Shown: piece by piece, positions 1-7,801 of the stretch
Layout: every line of letters begins with the position of its first letter
Position numbering within the stretch: the first letter of the stretch is position 1
Virus record (IMG/VR): IMGVR_UViG_3300047469_000410
Location: 1-33,853 of that record
DNA length: 33,853 bases
Strand: one strand, 5' to 3'
Source: a virus
Translations under genes and position numbers: made by a program
The notes under the pieces: model-generated
What the model was told of the DNA's origin: nothing
Databases searched by the model: none
What the model saw: the letters and a program-made list of their open reading frames with translations, nothing else

Positions 1-1032
1 TCACTTGGTAGGCATGACCTTTTTGCCTTTTCGATTGCGGATGTACTGCTCTGTCATAACCACGGTCGTATGCCCAAGTTGATCTCTGGCTTGCAAGATG
101 TCACCGCTGGATTCCGCCTTATCGGTACCCGCCTTGGCGCGCAAGTCGCGCATCTGGAACTCAGCTTTCGGCACCCCGGCCGCCTCCCTGGCCAAGTCAA
201 ACCTCCTGCGCAACATCGCCACCGTCATTGGTGTGCCGTCCTCTGTAACGATCAGCCGCGTCGAGCGGACCTTGTGTTCTGACTTTCGGGACATGATTCG
301 ATCAATCAAAACCTTCAACTCGCCCGTTATCTCGATCCGACGCTTGGCCTTAGTCTTTCCCTGCAGCACCCAAATCTGCCCGTCACGCACATCGCGCTCG
401 TCCATCAGCCTGGTGTCGGTCACCCGTTGCCCAGTCAGATAGGCGAGGTCCATCGCGTCTTGCAGGCCAACATCTGCTTTGTCGTGCACGCACTTGAACA
501 GCGCATCCTCAACATACGTGTCCCGGCCAGTTTCCTTGTTGCCCTTGATGCCCGCGCACGGGTTGGCAAGAGAGGTGTAACCCTTGTCCCTCGCGTAATT
601 CCAAATTGCACTGAGCAGCGCCTTCTCGCGGTTTGCCCGCACCGGCGCGGACTTGCGCCAAGTTAGGTACTGGCGAACGTGCAATGGCTCGATCGTTTCC
701 AGCGGTGCAGGTGGATCGTCAAAGAACGCGATCAGGTTTTTCAGCTCGCGCTTGTTGTCCGCCTGCGTGGCTGTGCCTTTGGTTGGGACGATATCGACCA
801 TGTATTTTTCTGCGACGTAACGGAATGTGATGACTTTGGCGACCAGATCGGTTGCGGTGCGATCACGCTCAAGCTTCGCGTATTCCATGATCGCCAAGCC
901 GTAGTCGCTGCCCAGCGGAATTTCCTTGCGGTCCTTGCCGCCCGTGTCGTAGTAGTAAAACACCCGGCCGCTGGCTTTTTTGCGTTCCCGCAGCCTGGCA
1001 ATCGAGCCGGGTTTGCTTGGTCGTCTTCCCAT
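1..1032 (-). CDS. int: Lambda-type tyrosine integrase
   Basis: Site-specific tyrosine recombinase that would integrate and excise the prophage. Residues 1-60 resemble the arm-type DNA-binding domain of lambda Int (basic GRR start, aromatic YYYDTGGK, IPLGSDYGLAI). The catalytic domain shows Arg203 in TGQR, a Lys near 228 in the GKTKAKR strand, Arg298 in RDLR (the usual His of HxxR is Arg here), His321 in LGHTT and the nucleophile Tyr330 in TEQYI. I chose the ATG at 1032 over an upstream GTG because the preceding gene ends one base before it (TGACATG), implying translational coupling. It is 343 aa, a normal length. The stop is at base 1, so the attachment site presumably lies just left of the window. 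Last gene of the leftward operon. Confidence 0.97.
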   Translation of the reverse strand: MGRRPSKPGSIARLRERKKASGRVFYYYDTGGKDRKEIPLGSDYGLAIMEYAKLERDRTATDLVAKVITFRYVAEKYMVDIVPTKGTATQADNKRELKNLIAFFDDPPAPLETIEPLHVRQYLTWRKSAPVRANREKALLSAIWNYARDKGYTSLANPCAGIKGNKETGRDTYVEDALFKCVHDKADVGLQDAMDLAYLTGQRVTDTRLMDERDVRDGQIWVLQGKTKAKRRIEITGELKVLIDRIMSRKSEHKVRSTRLIVTEDGTPMTVAMLRRRFDLAREAAGVPKAEFQMRDLRAKAGTDKAESSGDILQARDQLGHTTVVMTEQYIRNRKGKKVMPTK

Positions 1033-1033
1033 G

Positions 1034-1240
1034 TCAGCTGGCCTTACGTGATTTCCATACGGGCTTTTCTGATTCAAATGCGCCGACAGCGGTGACCGCC
1101 ATCGCGGTGACACTCGGCCACCCGTTCACTTTAATCGTATGGCGAACGCCATTCTTTTTCAGGTTGAGGATCTGTCCTGCCTTGGTCCGCGCGCCGGTGA
1201 GCTCGCAAACCTCCTCGTGAGATAGAAACTGGATGGTCAT
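1034..1240 (-). CDS. DUF4224 small protein, candidate excisionase
   Basis: A 68-residue protein with the DUF4224 pattern: a Leu-Ser/Thr-x-Glu-Glu start, a LTGARTKAGQ helix, LKKNGVRHTIKVNGWPSVT. This short winged-helix-like domain is common next to phage integrases. The ATG at 1240 has a GGAG eight bases upstream, while the ATG four codons earlier has no ribosome site. The stop is almost fused to the integrase start. By position it could be the recombination directionality factor, as xis lies next to int in lambda. That role is inference; the domain assignment is fairly secure. Confidence 0.85.
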   Translation of the reverse strand: MTIQFLSHEEVCELTGARTKAGQILNLKKNGVRHTIKVNGWPSVTAMAVTAVGAFESEKPVWKSRKAS

Positions 1241-1283
1241 GTGATGCTCCATGCCGCGCGTGGCGGCAGAAGGTGGTGATGGG

Positions 1284-1775
1284 TTATGCGTCGGCCTTGG
1301 CCAGAACTACGTCGATCCGCTGCACAGTGACGTGCCGCGAAATCTTTTCATCGGTGTCGAACCAGTCGGTCGCGCCCGTCTTGAGCGCCATGGCGATTAC
1401 TTGCCGAGACTCGCGGAGCGTCGCAACCAGCTCTTCGTGCAGTCCGCGTTCCTCCCGGCCGATATCCCAGAAGCGCTGGCCCCAGTGTTCTGCCGGCGGC
1501 GGGTTGCTGTTCTGCGCGCCGAGTGCCAGTGCGCCGACCACAGCGTCCAGCAGGTCGCGCTTATAAACGTTGTCGCCGTCGATGCTCAGGCCGCGTCGAC
1601 GCAGTGTCGAAACCACCTCGTTCAAGTCGAGCCCTGTGTCCTGCAGCACGATGTCGAGTTCTGGTTTTTCCGGGGTGTAGATGGCAAGGCAAAGCTTGGC
1701 GGCGGCCGGCAAGCTGGCGCTGATTTTCTCCAGCGCATCGCTCGCTGTTTCATGGAAGCGGTTCAGTGCGGACAT
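1284..1775 (-). CDS. Phage protein of unknown function
   Basis: A 163-residue soluble protein I do not recognise. The ATG at 1775 is preceded by GAGGAA at good spacing; an upstream TTG in the same frame lacks a ribosome site. The sequence begins with a helical stretch (FHETASDALEKISAS), contains an IYTPEKPELDIVLQDTG segment and ends in an acidic/hydrophobic region. No membrane segment, signal peptide or metal motif is visible. It lies in the leftward early operon just upstream of the excisionase-like gene and is probably an accessory early protein. Confidence 0.8.
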   Translation of the reverse strand: MSALNRFHETASDALEKISASLPAAAKLCLAIYTPEKPELDIVLQDTGLDLNEVVSTLRRRGLSIDGDNVYKRDLLDAVVGALALGAQNSNPPPAEHWGQRFWDIGREERGLHEELVATLRESRQVIAMALKTGATDWFDTDEKISRHVTVQRIDVVLAKADA

Positions 1776-1898
1776 ACGAATTCCTCGCCCGCCGTACACC
1801 GGCAGGCTGGTGGTGTTTAAGTCATATAAGTGTTTGTTTGGAGTGGCAAAAGTCCTTAGTACCAAGCGACTTTTAAAACCGTTGATGGAGTAGTAAGG

Positions 1899-2120
1899 AT
1901 GGCAACCCCAACAGAAGCAGTAGTACAGCTGATCAAAACTATGAATGGCAGCTCTTCGATATCAGTAGAGATAAAGGTAGCTGCGGCAGAAGGGCTTGGG
2001 TATGCGGGTGGTGCAACTGCTCGTGAAGCTTTAATTAAGATAATCAACGGAAGTAGCAGTGTGTCTGCCGAATTAAAGGCGGCTGCTGCGAAAGCGTTGG
2101 GGCGAGCGACGTTAGTCTAA
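1899..2120 (+). CDS. Minimal HEAT-like repeat protein
   Basis: A 73-residue protein with a strong ribosome site (GGAG and AAGG before the ATG). It is made almost entirely of two tandem repeats of about 35 residues, each with the pattern hydrophobic helix, NGSSS(I/V)S(V/A)E(I/L)K, AAAE/KGLG, which resembles HEAT or PBS-lyase HEAT-like repeats. HEAT proteins are binding scaffolds and normally have many more units. It is plus-strand inside an otherwise leftward arm and relatively AT-rich, so it is likely a lysogeny-expressed accessory gene. No function can be given; it might be an adaptor or inhibitor of a host protein. Confidence 0.75.
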   Translation: MATPTEAVVQLIKTMNGSSSISVEIKVAAAEGLGYAGGATAREALIKIINGSSSVSAELKAAAAKALGRATLV

Positions 2121-2194
2121 ATATTACGCGGCCGCCTTTGTAACAGCACATGTATACCAACTGGGCAAAGCAAGGGGTGGAGCTAAGAGCAGGA

Positions 2195-2623
2195 TCATGG
2201 CTGCACCTCGCGCCGAGCCCACTGCACATACGGGCCGTCCTCGGTATCGAAAATCCCCATCAGGAACCATTCAGGCCCCGGCGATTCTGGATTCCAGGCG
2301 GTGCACGCAGCATCCTCGTCAGGTAGATCCTCGATCTCGTCGCCAGAGTGCCAGCCTTTTAGCTCCAGTCCCTGCTCCTTGACCCAGGCAATATACGGCG
2401 CCGGGTCTTCGCCTTCGCCAAAGCTCGGAATGTTCGGGTGATACCACCAGCCGTCTGCATCGCGCTTCACCTCGACCGGCCCGAACTGCTTGCTGCCGCT
2501 GTGCGCCTCGCAGGGAGTGACGTAAAGCACGTCGGAGTAGTGGCCGCCGCCAGAGCTGAATTCCATCGTGCAGCCGCACTTGGCTGGCAAGCTGTTGACG
2601 AACGTAATCTTTTGTTCGGGCAT
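2195..2623 (-). CDS. Phage protein of unknown function, acidic
   Basis: A 142-residue acidic protein with no recognised family. AAGGA lies about 12 bases before the ATG. Visible features are CGCTMEFSSGGGHYSDVLYVTPCEAH, with paired Cys that could bind metal or be incidental, and WWYHPNIPSFGEGEDPAPYIAWVKEQGLEL. The upstream region carries a 14-bp perfect palindrome (GCCGCTATAGCGGC, 2636-2649) that could fold over the ribosome site. It sits in the leftward early operon. No transmembrane or signal sequence. Confidence 0.75.
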   Translation of the reverse strand: MPEQKITFVNSLPAKCGCTMEFSSGGGHYSDVLYVTPCEAHSGSKQFGPVEVKRDADGWWYHPNIPSFGEGEDPAPYIAWVKEQGLELKGWHSGDEIEDLPDEDAACTAWNPESPGPEWFLMGIFDTEDGPYVQWARREVQP

Positions 2624-2692
2624 GACTTCGTCCTTGCCGCTATAGCGGCTGACTTTGAAGGGGGGGGAGGGGTGGAACGAAAGAGTGAGGCG

Positions 2693-2893
2693 CTAATTCC
2701 AGCGAACGTCGAGTTCTGAAATTTGTTGCTGCAGTTGTTCTATGAGTTCAAACCAAGAATCGAAACCATTTGATTCGTTCTGGACCAGAAACAGGTAATA
2801 ACCTCCGGTTTCACCTGCGCGGTCATCCTGAATTTCTATCGTCCAACCGGCGTATTCGCCAGTCAAAACTATTCCAGTACGAATGATCTGCAT
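2693..2893 (-). CDS. Small phage protein of unknown function
   Basis: A 66-residue protein starting at the ATG at 2893; a TTG six codons upstream is the alternative start, and neither has a good ribosome site. The chain is GEYAGWTIEIQDDRAGETGGYYLFL followed by a glutamine-rich amphipathic helix (ELIEQLQQQISEL). The compact beta-rich start and helical end look like a real domain, but I cannot name it. It lies between other leftward early genes. Confidence 0.6.
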   Translation of the reverse strand: MQIIRTGIVLTGEYAGWTIEIQDDRAGETGGYYLFLVQNESNGFDSWFELIEQLQQQISELDVRWN

Positions 2894-2939
2894 GTGTTGG
2901 TCGGAATCCAATGAATGTATGAAATGGCAGCTGTACTTT

Positions 2940-3464
2940 TTACATCAGCTTGGAAAATGTTGGTACTGCGGCATTCTCCCTCGCTATCAGATCATGGGCA
3001 TTCACAACCTTCATGCCAAGGTGTTCGGCGATCATCACTTCAAGCTTGGCACGCTGAGACAAATCCCAGCCCGGAAGCAGCGCAACCATTCCGCACAGGC
3101 CGAGCCGAGTAAGGTCATAAGCCATGTAGTCGGCCCAGACCGCTCCCTCGACGGTGCCGTGGTCAGCCGGATTCTCGACTTCGTATCCAGCTGTGCGCAG
3201 CCGTTCGGCCATGGCATTGAAGGCGGGGTAGTTGAAGTCCTCGATTCCCGTCATCGGCCCGGCCAAGTACAGGCGGTTGGCGCGAGCGGCTGCGAGCGTC
3301 ACGCCAGGCGCAACCACTGCGCTAATCCGGTCCACTGCCCGGTCAATAGGGCCCTGAATGAATGGCGGCATCGGCTCGTTTGCCGGCGGCGTCGTTGAGG
3401 TAACGGCCGCGATCATCCCGGTCAAGGAGTCGGTGACGACCGCACGGATGTTTTCTGTGGGCAT
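2940..3464 (-). CDS. DUF4406 protein, deoxyribosyltransferase-like fold
   Basis: A 174-residue protein whose second half matches DUF4406: RLYLAGPMTGIEDFNYPAFNAMAERLR, then DYMAYDLTRLGLCGMVALLPGW and KLEVMIAEHLGMKVV. The fold is related to nucleoside 2-deoxyribosyltransferases, so a role in nucleotide handling is possible but unproven. The first 60 residues are a variable, Pro/Thr-rich extension. AGGACTGTTCC before the ATG is a fair ribosome site. DUF4406 genes are frequent in phage early regions. Upstream, 3465-3742 holds only a small plus-strand ORF. Confidence 0.88.
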   Translation of the reverse strand: MPTENIRAVVTDSLTGMIAAVTSTTPPANEPMPPFIQGPIDRAVDRISAVVAPGVTLAAARANRLYLAGPMTGIEDFNYPAFNAMAERLRTAGYEVENPADHGTVEGAVWADYMAYDLTRLGLCGMVALLPGWDLSQRAKLEVMIAEHLGMKVVNAHDLIARENAAVPTFSKLM

Positions 3465-3621
3465 GGAACAGTCCTATGCCGGGGCATGCCCGGGCGGTGG
3501 AGGGTGGTGGGCGACGAACGGTTAAACACAACTAATTGCGTTTCTTGCTTTTCAATCATGGGTTTCTAATTATCATGGGCATCACCGAAGACGTTCTGCC
3601 TTCTGAGTGAGGTGTTTTGCC

Positions 3622-3741
3622 GTGATAATTCGACTTGTTGAAGAGCTGTTTTTTCAGCTGTTAACTGACCAAATCAGCAGTTGTCTTTCCCGATTAATCG
3701 AATGGCTAAACACTTTTCCATGGCAGGTGTGGTTCGCGTGA
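3622..3741 (+). CDS. Possible 39-residue amphipathic peptide
   Basis: A GTG-start ORF with GAGG nine bases upstream encodes VIIRLVEELFFQLL followed by DQISSCLSRLIEWLN and a Trp-rich tail (FPWQVWFA). The helical periodicity (hydrophobic faces, few charges) would suit a membrane-active peptide. It ends one base before the stop of the converging cytosine methyltransferase, a snug fit. It is the only ORF in an otherwise empty 278-bp gap. I see no convincing promoter, and a chance ORF of this size is quite possible. Confidence 0.35.
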   Translation: MIIRLVEELFFQLLTDQISSCLSRLIEWLNTFPWQVWFA

Positions 3742-3742
3742 G

Positions 3743-5797
3743 TCAGGCGGCTTCTTGCTGTTCGACGACTCTCCACGGGTCATTGGCCCGTGCCAGCGCA
3801 GCCATCGGCGGTGGGCTGACGCTGTTGCCGCACATGTGAACCTGCTGGGTTTTGGTGAACGGTTTGCCGTCGGCGCCGTGGCTGATGATGTAGTCGGCGG
3901 GGAAGCCCTGAGCCTTGTACAGCTCTGCCGGTTGCAGCATCCGCAGGCAGATGTCGACGATCACGTACGGCGTGCCTTTGATGGTGACGGTGACCAGGCC
4001 AAGCCGATCCTTAGTGGTGATGGTTGGCGCTGGTGCGTCGGCGGCGCTCATGTTCTCGGTGCCGTAGTAGCTGATCAGGAATGCCGCAACGCGCAGCGCA
4101 CCGGCCTCCACCTCTGGCGAAAGCTGCAATTCGACGAGCGAACTCTTGCCGCCACCGCCGGCAGTAATGGTCGGTGCCGGCTCGTCCACACCCTGGCCAA
4201 CGCTGGCGCCGAACTGGCGTTCCATGAATGCGGTGACCAGTCCATGGTGCGTGCCGCCGGCGCTGATGGTGTGCAGCGGATCGGCTGCGTCCCGTGCATC
4301 GCAGTTGCCGCGCAGGTGCACCAGATTCGCCGTCACCAGCTGCTGCTGGCTGCCGGTGTTGGTCACTGTGGTCATCGGGTCCTCGATGCTCTTGGCAGCT
4401 GTTGTGTTGAAACCGCCATTCATCTGCGCCATGAACACCGTGGAAATGCCCATGGCGTGAGCGGCACCGGCAGGTCGCTGGTAGTTGCCGCCGCTGGTTA
4501 TGGTCGGCAGCGGCTCGGCGAGCGCCTTGCCTTCGTCTGCAAACCTGAACTTCACCAGATGCGCAGCGGCCACACCGTACTTTCCACCCGAAGCCATTAT
4601 CGTTCCGAGTGGTTCGTGCTGGTCCGCAGTGCGTGGGGCAGATCCCGGTTTGTCACCGTTGCCGAGCTGCACAAGGGTGGCCGCAGAGAGCGTCAGTTCT
4701 CCGCGATTAGCGCAGGTTACTGTCGGCATCGGTTCCCGTGGGTCGTTGATTCGGTCACTGCCTTGATGTGTTGCCGGCGCGATGATCGGGCTGGCCATGG
4801 CAAACGATCCTCCGCGCGGCCAAGACGTCACCGTGCGCAATGGCTCGTTTGCAGACTGGACGCTTTCCCCAGACCAATTCGCGATCGGCACAATGAATGG
4901 GTCAGCAGCATCGATGACGAATTTCTGCATGCCCTTGGCGATTCGGCGCAGCGTGGCCGGTGCCAGCGGCTTTGCGCGGTCGAAGATGCTTCTGCTCGGG
5001 ATGCTCCAGTCGATGCACTCGGCAGCGGTGCGCCACTTCTGCTGACCCTTGGCCGGGTTCTTCGCGTGGGTTGGCTCAGGCCACACAATCGGCTGGCCGT
5101 CGCAGCGGGCGATCATGAACAGGCGCTCACGGCTGGTCGGTGCACCGAAGTCGCAGGCCTTGATGACCCTCCACTCAACCGCGTAGCCCAGACGTTGCAG
5201 CTCTGCGACGAACACTGCCCACGTTTGCCCGCGACGTTTCGGGTCAGGTACCAGGAACTGCTGGTAAACTGGTACGACTTCGCCAGGCTCGGCAATGGCG
5301 CCGCCCAGCTTCATGACACGGCCGGTCGACTTGCAACGCTTGGCGATCAGCGGCCCCCACTGGAGGATCTGCTTCACGTTCTCCAAGCTGATGACACGAG
5401 GCTTCTTTTTGCCGGCCCACTTCAGCCCGATCCACGACAGGTTCCGAATCTCGCGCTTGCGCGGCTGTCCGCCGGCGGCTTGGCTGTGGTGCGTGCAGTC
5501 CGGCGACATGTGGAACCAACCCACGGCCTTGCCGCCGCACTCGGTGTCCGGATCACCCTCGAACACGTCGGTGGTGTAGTGCACTGCGCCCGGGTGGTTC
5601 ACGGTGTGCATGCTGATCGCCTGCGGGCTGTGGTTCTTCGCCACGTTCACCGCGCGGCCCAACCCCATCTCCAGCCCGGTACCGGCGCCGCCGCCACCAC
5701 AGAAGAAGTCGACAACGATCTCATCGTCCTGAGTGCTGAAGGCGAGTCCGTATTGAGTTTTGAAATCGAAGGGGTGTTTCTTCTGTTGTGCGGACAT
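3743..5797 (-). CDS. DNA cytosine-5 methyltransferase with repeat-built recognition region
   Basis: Methylates cytosine at C5, probably to protect phage DNA from host restriction. Motif I is VVDFFCGGGGAGTGLE (28-43). The catalytic Cys101 is in SPDCTHHS, a Cys shifted relative to the classical PCQ. ENV lies at 139-141, DFGAPTSRERLF (216-227) is motif VIII, QPAELYKAQGFP (622-633) is motif IX, and GNSV (657-660) is motif X. Between VIII and IX sit eight repeats, each starting (D/E/A)-P-x-x-T-(I/V), at about residues 318, 355, 395, 428, 473, 506, 539 and 588, giving 684 aa against roughly 350-450 for common enzymes. GAGGA precedes the ATG. Part of the leftward operon. Confidence 0.95.
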   Translation of the reverse strand: MSAQQKKHPFDFKTQYGLAFSTQDDEIVVDFFCGGGGAGTGLEMGLGRAVNVAKNHSPQAISMHTVNHPGAVHYTTDVFEGDPDTECGGKAVGWFHMSPDCTHHSQAAGGQPRKREIRNLSWIGLKWAGKKKPRVISLENVKQILQWGPLIAKRCKSTGRVMKLGGAIAEPGEVVPVYQQFLVPDPKRRGQTWAVFVAELQRLGYAVEWRVIKACDFGAPTSRERLFMIARCDGQPIVWPEPTHAKNPAKGQQKWRTAAECIDWSIPSRSIFDRAKPLAPATLRRIAKGMQKFVIDAADPFIVPIANWSGESVQSANEPLRTVTSWPRGGSFAMASPIIAPATHQGSDRINDPREPMPTVTCANRGELTLSAATLVQLGNGDKPGSAPRTADQHEPLGTIMASGGKYGVAAAHLVKFRFADEGKALAEPLPTITSGGNYQRPAGAAHAMGISTVFMAQMNGGFNTTAAKSIEDPMTTVTNTGSQQQLVTANLVHLRGNCDARDAADPLHTISAGGTHHGLVTAFMERQFGASVGQGVDEPAPTITAGGGGKSSLVELQLSPEVEAGALRVAAFLISYYGTENMSAADAPAPTITTKDRLGLVTVTIKGTPYVIVDICLRMLQPAELYKAQGFPADYIISHGADGKPFTKTQQVHMCGNSVSPPPMAALARANDPWRVVEQQEAA

Positions 5798-5819
5798 AGG
5801 GGATCCTCGCCGGTATAGT
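5791..5819 (+). promoter_or_regulatory. Probable sigma-70 promoter of the 5845 moron
   Basis: CGGACA (5791-5796), a 17-bp spacer and TATAGT (5814-5819) match the -35 and -10 consensus at four and five positions. It overlaps the first codons of the divergent cytosine methyltransferase and would start RNA near 5826, about 20 bases before the plus-strand gene. Read by eye only. Confidence 0.5.
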
Positions 5820-5844
5820 TCCGGGATCTACAGGGGAGTGGGTT

Positions 5845-6342
5845 ATGGAATTTGCAGACGTTTTAGGCTGGATAGAGAAGCATCCAGGCCTGGCATCTTG
5901 GGTTCAGGCTATCGGGGCCATCGCAGCACTTGGGCTCGCTCTGTGGATACCAAGCCGTCAACGGTTGGCTGAACGCGAAGAGGTTGAGAGAAAGAGAAAA
6001 TCAATACTGCTGGTTTTCTTGGTCGAGTGCGAATTGGTCATATCAATCACGCAGAAAGACTCTGCCACTTTGGATGTTAGAAAGAGGTTGATGCGCGAGT
6101 TGTTAACAGGAGCTCGCGCAGCGATTGACACAGATACAAATCCAGACAGCGCAGCAGATTGTTTGAGGCTCAAATACAACTTCGAAGGACTTCTTTTCGA
6201 ACTGGATGTAAATGAAGTGGAAACGGAAAGGTGGGTAGAGTTGACTGATAGAACATTAAGTAGAATTGCGGTCGTAAAAGAAATTCACTGCGCAGGCATT
6301 AAGGCGGAAACCAGTATTGGCAGCGCTTCTCGGGAGCCATGA
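5845..6342 (+). CDS. Membrane-anchored accessory protein (moron)
   Basis: A 165-residue protein with one predicted membrane helix at about residues 17-36 (ASWVQAIGAIAALGLALWI), a positive stop-transfer segment and a helical, probably cytoplasmic remainder. GGGGAG before the ATG is a strong ribosome site and a promoter lies just upstream. It is plus-strand between two leftward methyltransferase genes and noticeably more AT-rich, typical of a gene expressed from the lysogen. Its W-V-x-x-I-x-A membrane segment resembles that of the protein at 32537. The function is unknown; superinfection exclusion is one possibility. Confidence 0.8.
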   Translation: MEFADVLGWIEKHPGLASWVQAIGAIAALGLALWIPSRQRLAEREEVERKRKSILLVFLVECELVISITQKDSATLDVRKRLMRELLTGARAAIDTDTNPDSAADCLRLKYNFEGLLFELDVNEVETERWVELTDRTLSRIAVVKEIHCAGIKAETSIGSASREP

Positions 6343-6396
6343 CCAGCAGTCGCGTAATTTTTTGCGGCTGGCGTGATTCGTATAAGTGGGGTTGGT

Positions 6397-7251
6397 TTAA
6401 GCTCGTTCGCCGAGATCTAGGCCAATCTGACTGACCCGATCGACACATGCAGGGCTAAGCCAGACGCATTCTGTTCGGCTCGCAGTGCCGCGGCTGGCGC
6501 TGATCCGCGCCGAAGTGCTGTAGCACGACCAGCCCGGCAGCATTTCTTCATACAGTTCGCTCGGGTATCCCGAAAGGACGACCATTCCTTCTAGATCGAG
6601 CAAAACGCCGAGCAATTCGCGGTGCGCGGCGTCGTCCATTTCGTGCTTGTAGTAGCGCCCGCTGGATGCACCTTTGTACCTGGTGTCATGAACGTAAGGC
6701 GGGTCGACGTAGTGCAATGTCTGTGGCCCGTCGTGCGCCGTGATCACCTCGATCGCCGGCCTATTCTCGATCAGCACTCCGCTCAGACGCTGGCCAACTT
6801 CTGCCAACTGTTCAGGGTAGGTCGCCCAGAGTGATTGGGCTGTGCCGTATTGGCGCTTCGTATCGATGCGGAAACCGGTGACGCCCTTCGTAGCACCGGC
6901 CGACCCGAAACCCATCTGGGCGCGGATGATGGTGCGCCTAGCTCGCTCGACTGGCTCGGTACTCGGCTCCCACGAAAGCTCAAACTCCTCCCGCGAGTAG
7001 GGTGTAAAGACCAAGCGCTCGGTGAGTCCCGATCGCGTAACTGGATCTTGCAGAACGCGGAACAGGTTCACGATGTCGCCGTCCAGGTCGTTGTAGACCT
7101 CAGCATACGATCGAGGTTTTTGCATCAACACGCCGGCCGCGCCGCCAAACGATTCGACGTAGCAGGTGTGCGGGGGAAAATGTTGCAGCACCCACGGCGC
7201 AAGCCGGAACTTGGCACCGTGGTAGCGGATGACCGGTGCGGTGATGGTCAT
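6397..7251 (-). CDS. DNA adenine-N6 methyltransferase (Dam/D12 class)
   Basis: Transfers a methyl group from S-adenosylmethionine to adenine N6. The AdoMet motif is RYHGAKFRLAPWV (9-21) with ESFGGAAGV (33-41), followed by YNDLDGDIVNLFR, and the catalytic DPPY is at 183-186. This is the alpha-class (D12) arrangement, and 284 aa is normal for the class. It probably protects phage DNA or adjusts regulation; the target site cannot be read from sequence. Together with the cytosine enzyme it gives the phage two different DNA modifications. GGAT lies before the ATG. Leftward operon. Confidence 0.95.
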   Translation of the reverse strand: MTITAPVIRYHGAKFRLAPWVLQHFPPHTCYVESFGGAAGVLMQKPRSYAEVYNDLDGDIVNLFRVLQDPVTRSGLTERLVFTPYSREEFELSWEPSTEPVERARRTIIRAQMGFGSAGATKGVTGFRIDTKRQYGTAQSLWATYPEQLAEVGQRLSGVLIENRPAIEVITAHDGPQTLHYVDPPYVHDTRYKGASSGRYYKHEMDDAAHRELLGVLLDLEGMVVLSGYPSELYEEMLPGWSCYSTSARISASRGTASRTECVWLSPACVDRVSQIGLDLGERA

Positions 7252-7363
7252 GATTGATATCCATTCAGGCGCCGCCCTCCGTGACCGGTGGTGGCAATTT
7301 GGTTTTGGTTGGGGTATTACGTTCTTGCTCAGTCGAGCGATACAATTGAATGGGAGATATCAA

Positions 7364-7801
7364 ATGGATTTTCATCAAGACCCCGACAATTTCGGCAGCT
7401 ACCTCGGGCAAGCCGCCAGAGATATAACTCACGCGAGAACTAACTTCCTTGATCGGTTAGATCATTGGAAGGTTCTCGCGGAACGTAAATACGGCCAGTT
7501 GGTAACTATTGAGCATCTACCTGAGCAGCGAGGCTTCATTGGCTCGGTGTTGGGTAAGTCTTTCTCGTTGCTCATAAGCCCCCTTGTAATCGACGGCAAA
7601 GGACGACTTGAGGTCGTGGTCACTACTCCCAACCTTGGCGGCAAAGAGAGCGAAATATCCCGATTCAATGTTGATCGTAACGGTGATTTAGCTGACAACT
7701 ACGAGATTGCCGGGGGCGATTTTGATAATCTGATGAGCGTTAAAACGTTCATGGGAATTCTGAAAAAAGTGCTGGAACAAGCTATTCCAGCTGGCAGTTA
7801 G
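7364..7801 (+). CDS. Accessory protein of unknown function
   Basis: A 145-residue plus-strand protein. The ATG at 7364 has GGGAG seven bases upstream, clearly better than upstream in-frame starts. The chain begins MDFHQDPDNFGSYLGQAARDI, continues with a helical ERKYGQLVTIEHLPEQRGF and a strand-rich IDGKGRLEVVVTTP segment, and ends in an amphipathic helix. No family is recognised and there is no membrane segment. It overlaps the convergent gene at 7782 by 20 bp. TACAAT at 7341-7346 could be a -10, but no good -35 is seen. Likely a lysogeny-expressed moron. Confidence 0.75.
   Translation: MDFHQDPDNFGSYLGQAARDITHARTNFLDRLDHWKVLAERKYGQLVTIEHLPEQRGFIGSVLGKSFSLLISPLVIDGKGRLEVVVTTPNLGGKESEISRFNVDRNGDLADNYEIAGGDFDNLMSVKTFMGILKKVLEQAIPAGS

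Noticed and set aside
1-60. Attachment site or tRNA at the left end
   Set aside because: The window starts at the integrase stop codon; no tRNA-like sequence or duplicated core can be seen inside it.
3755-5818. 687-codon open frame opposite the cytosine methyltransferase
   Set aside because: Low-complexity Arg/His/Val-rich translation with no domains; it is the antisense shadow of a gene with clear methyltransferase motifs.
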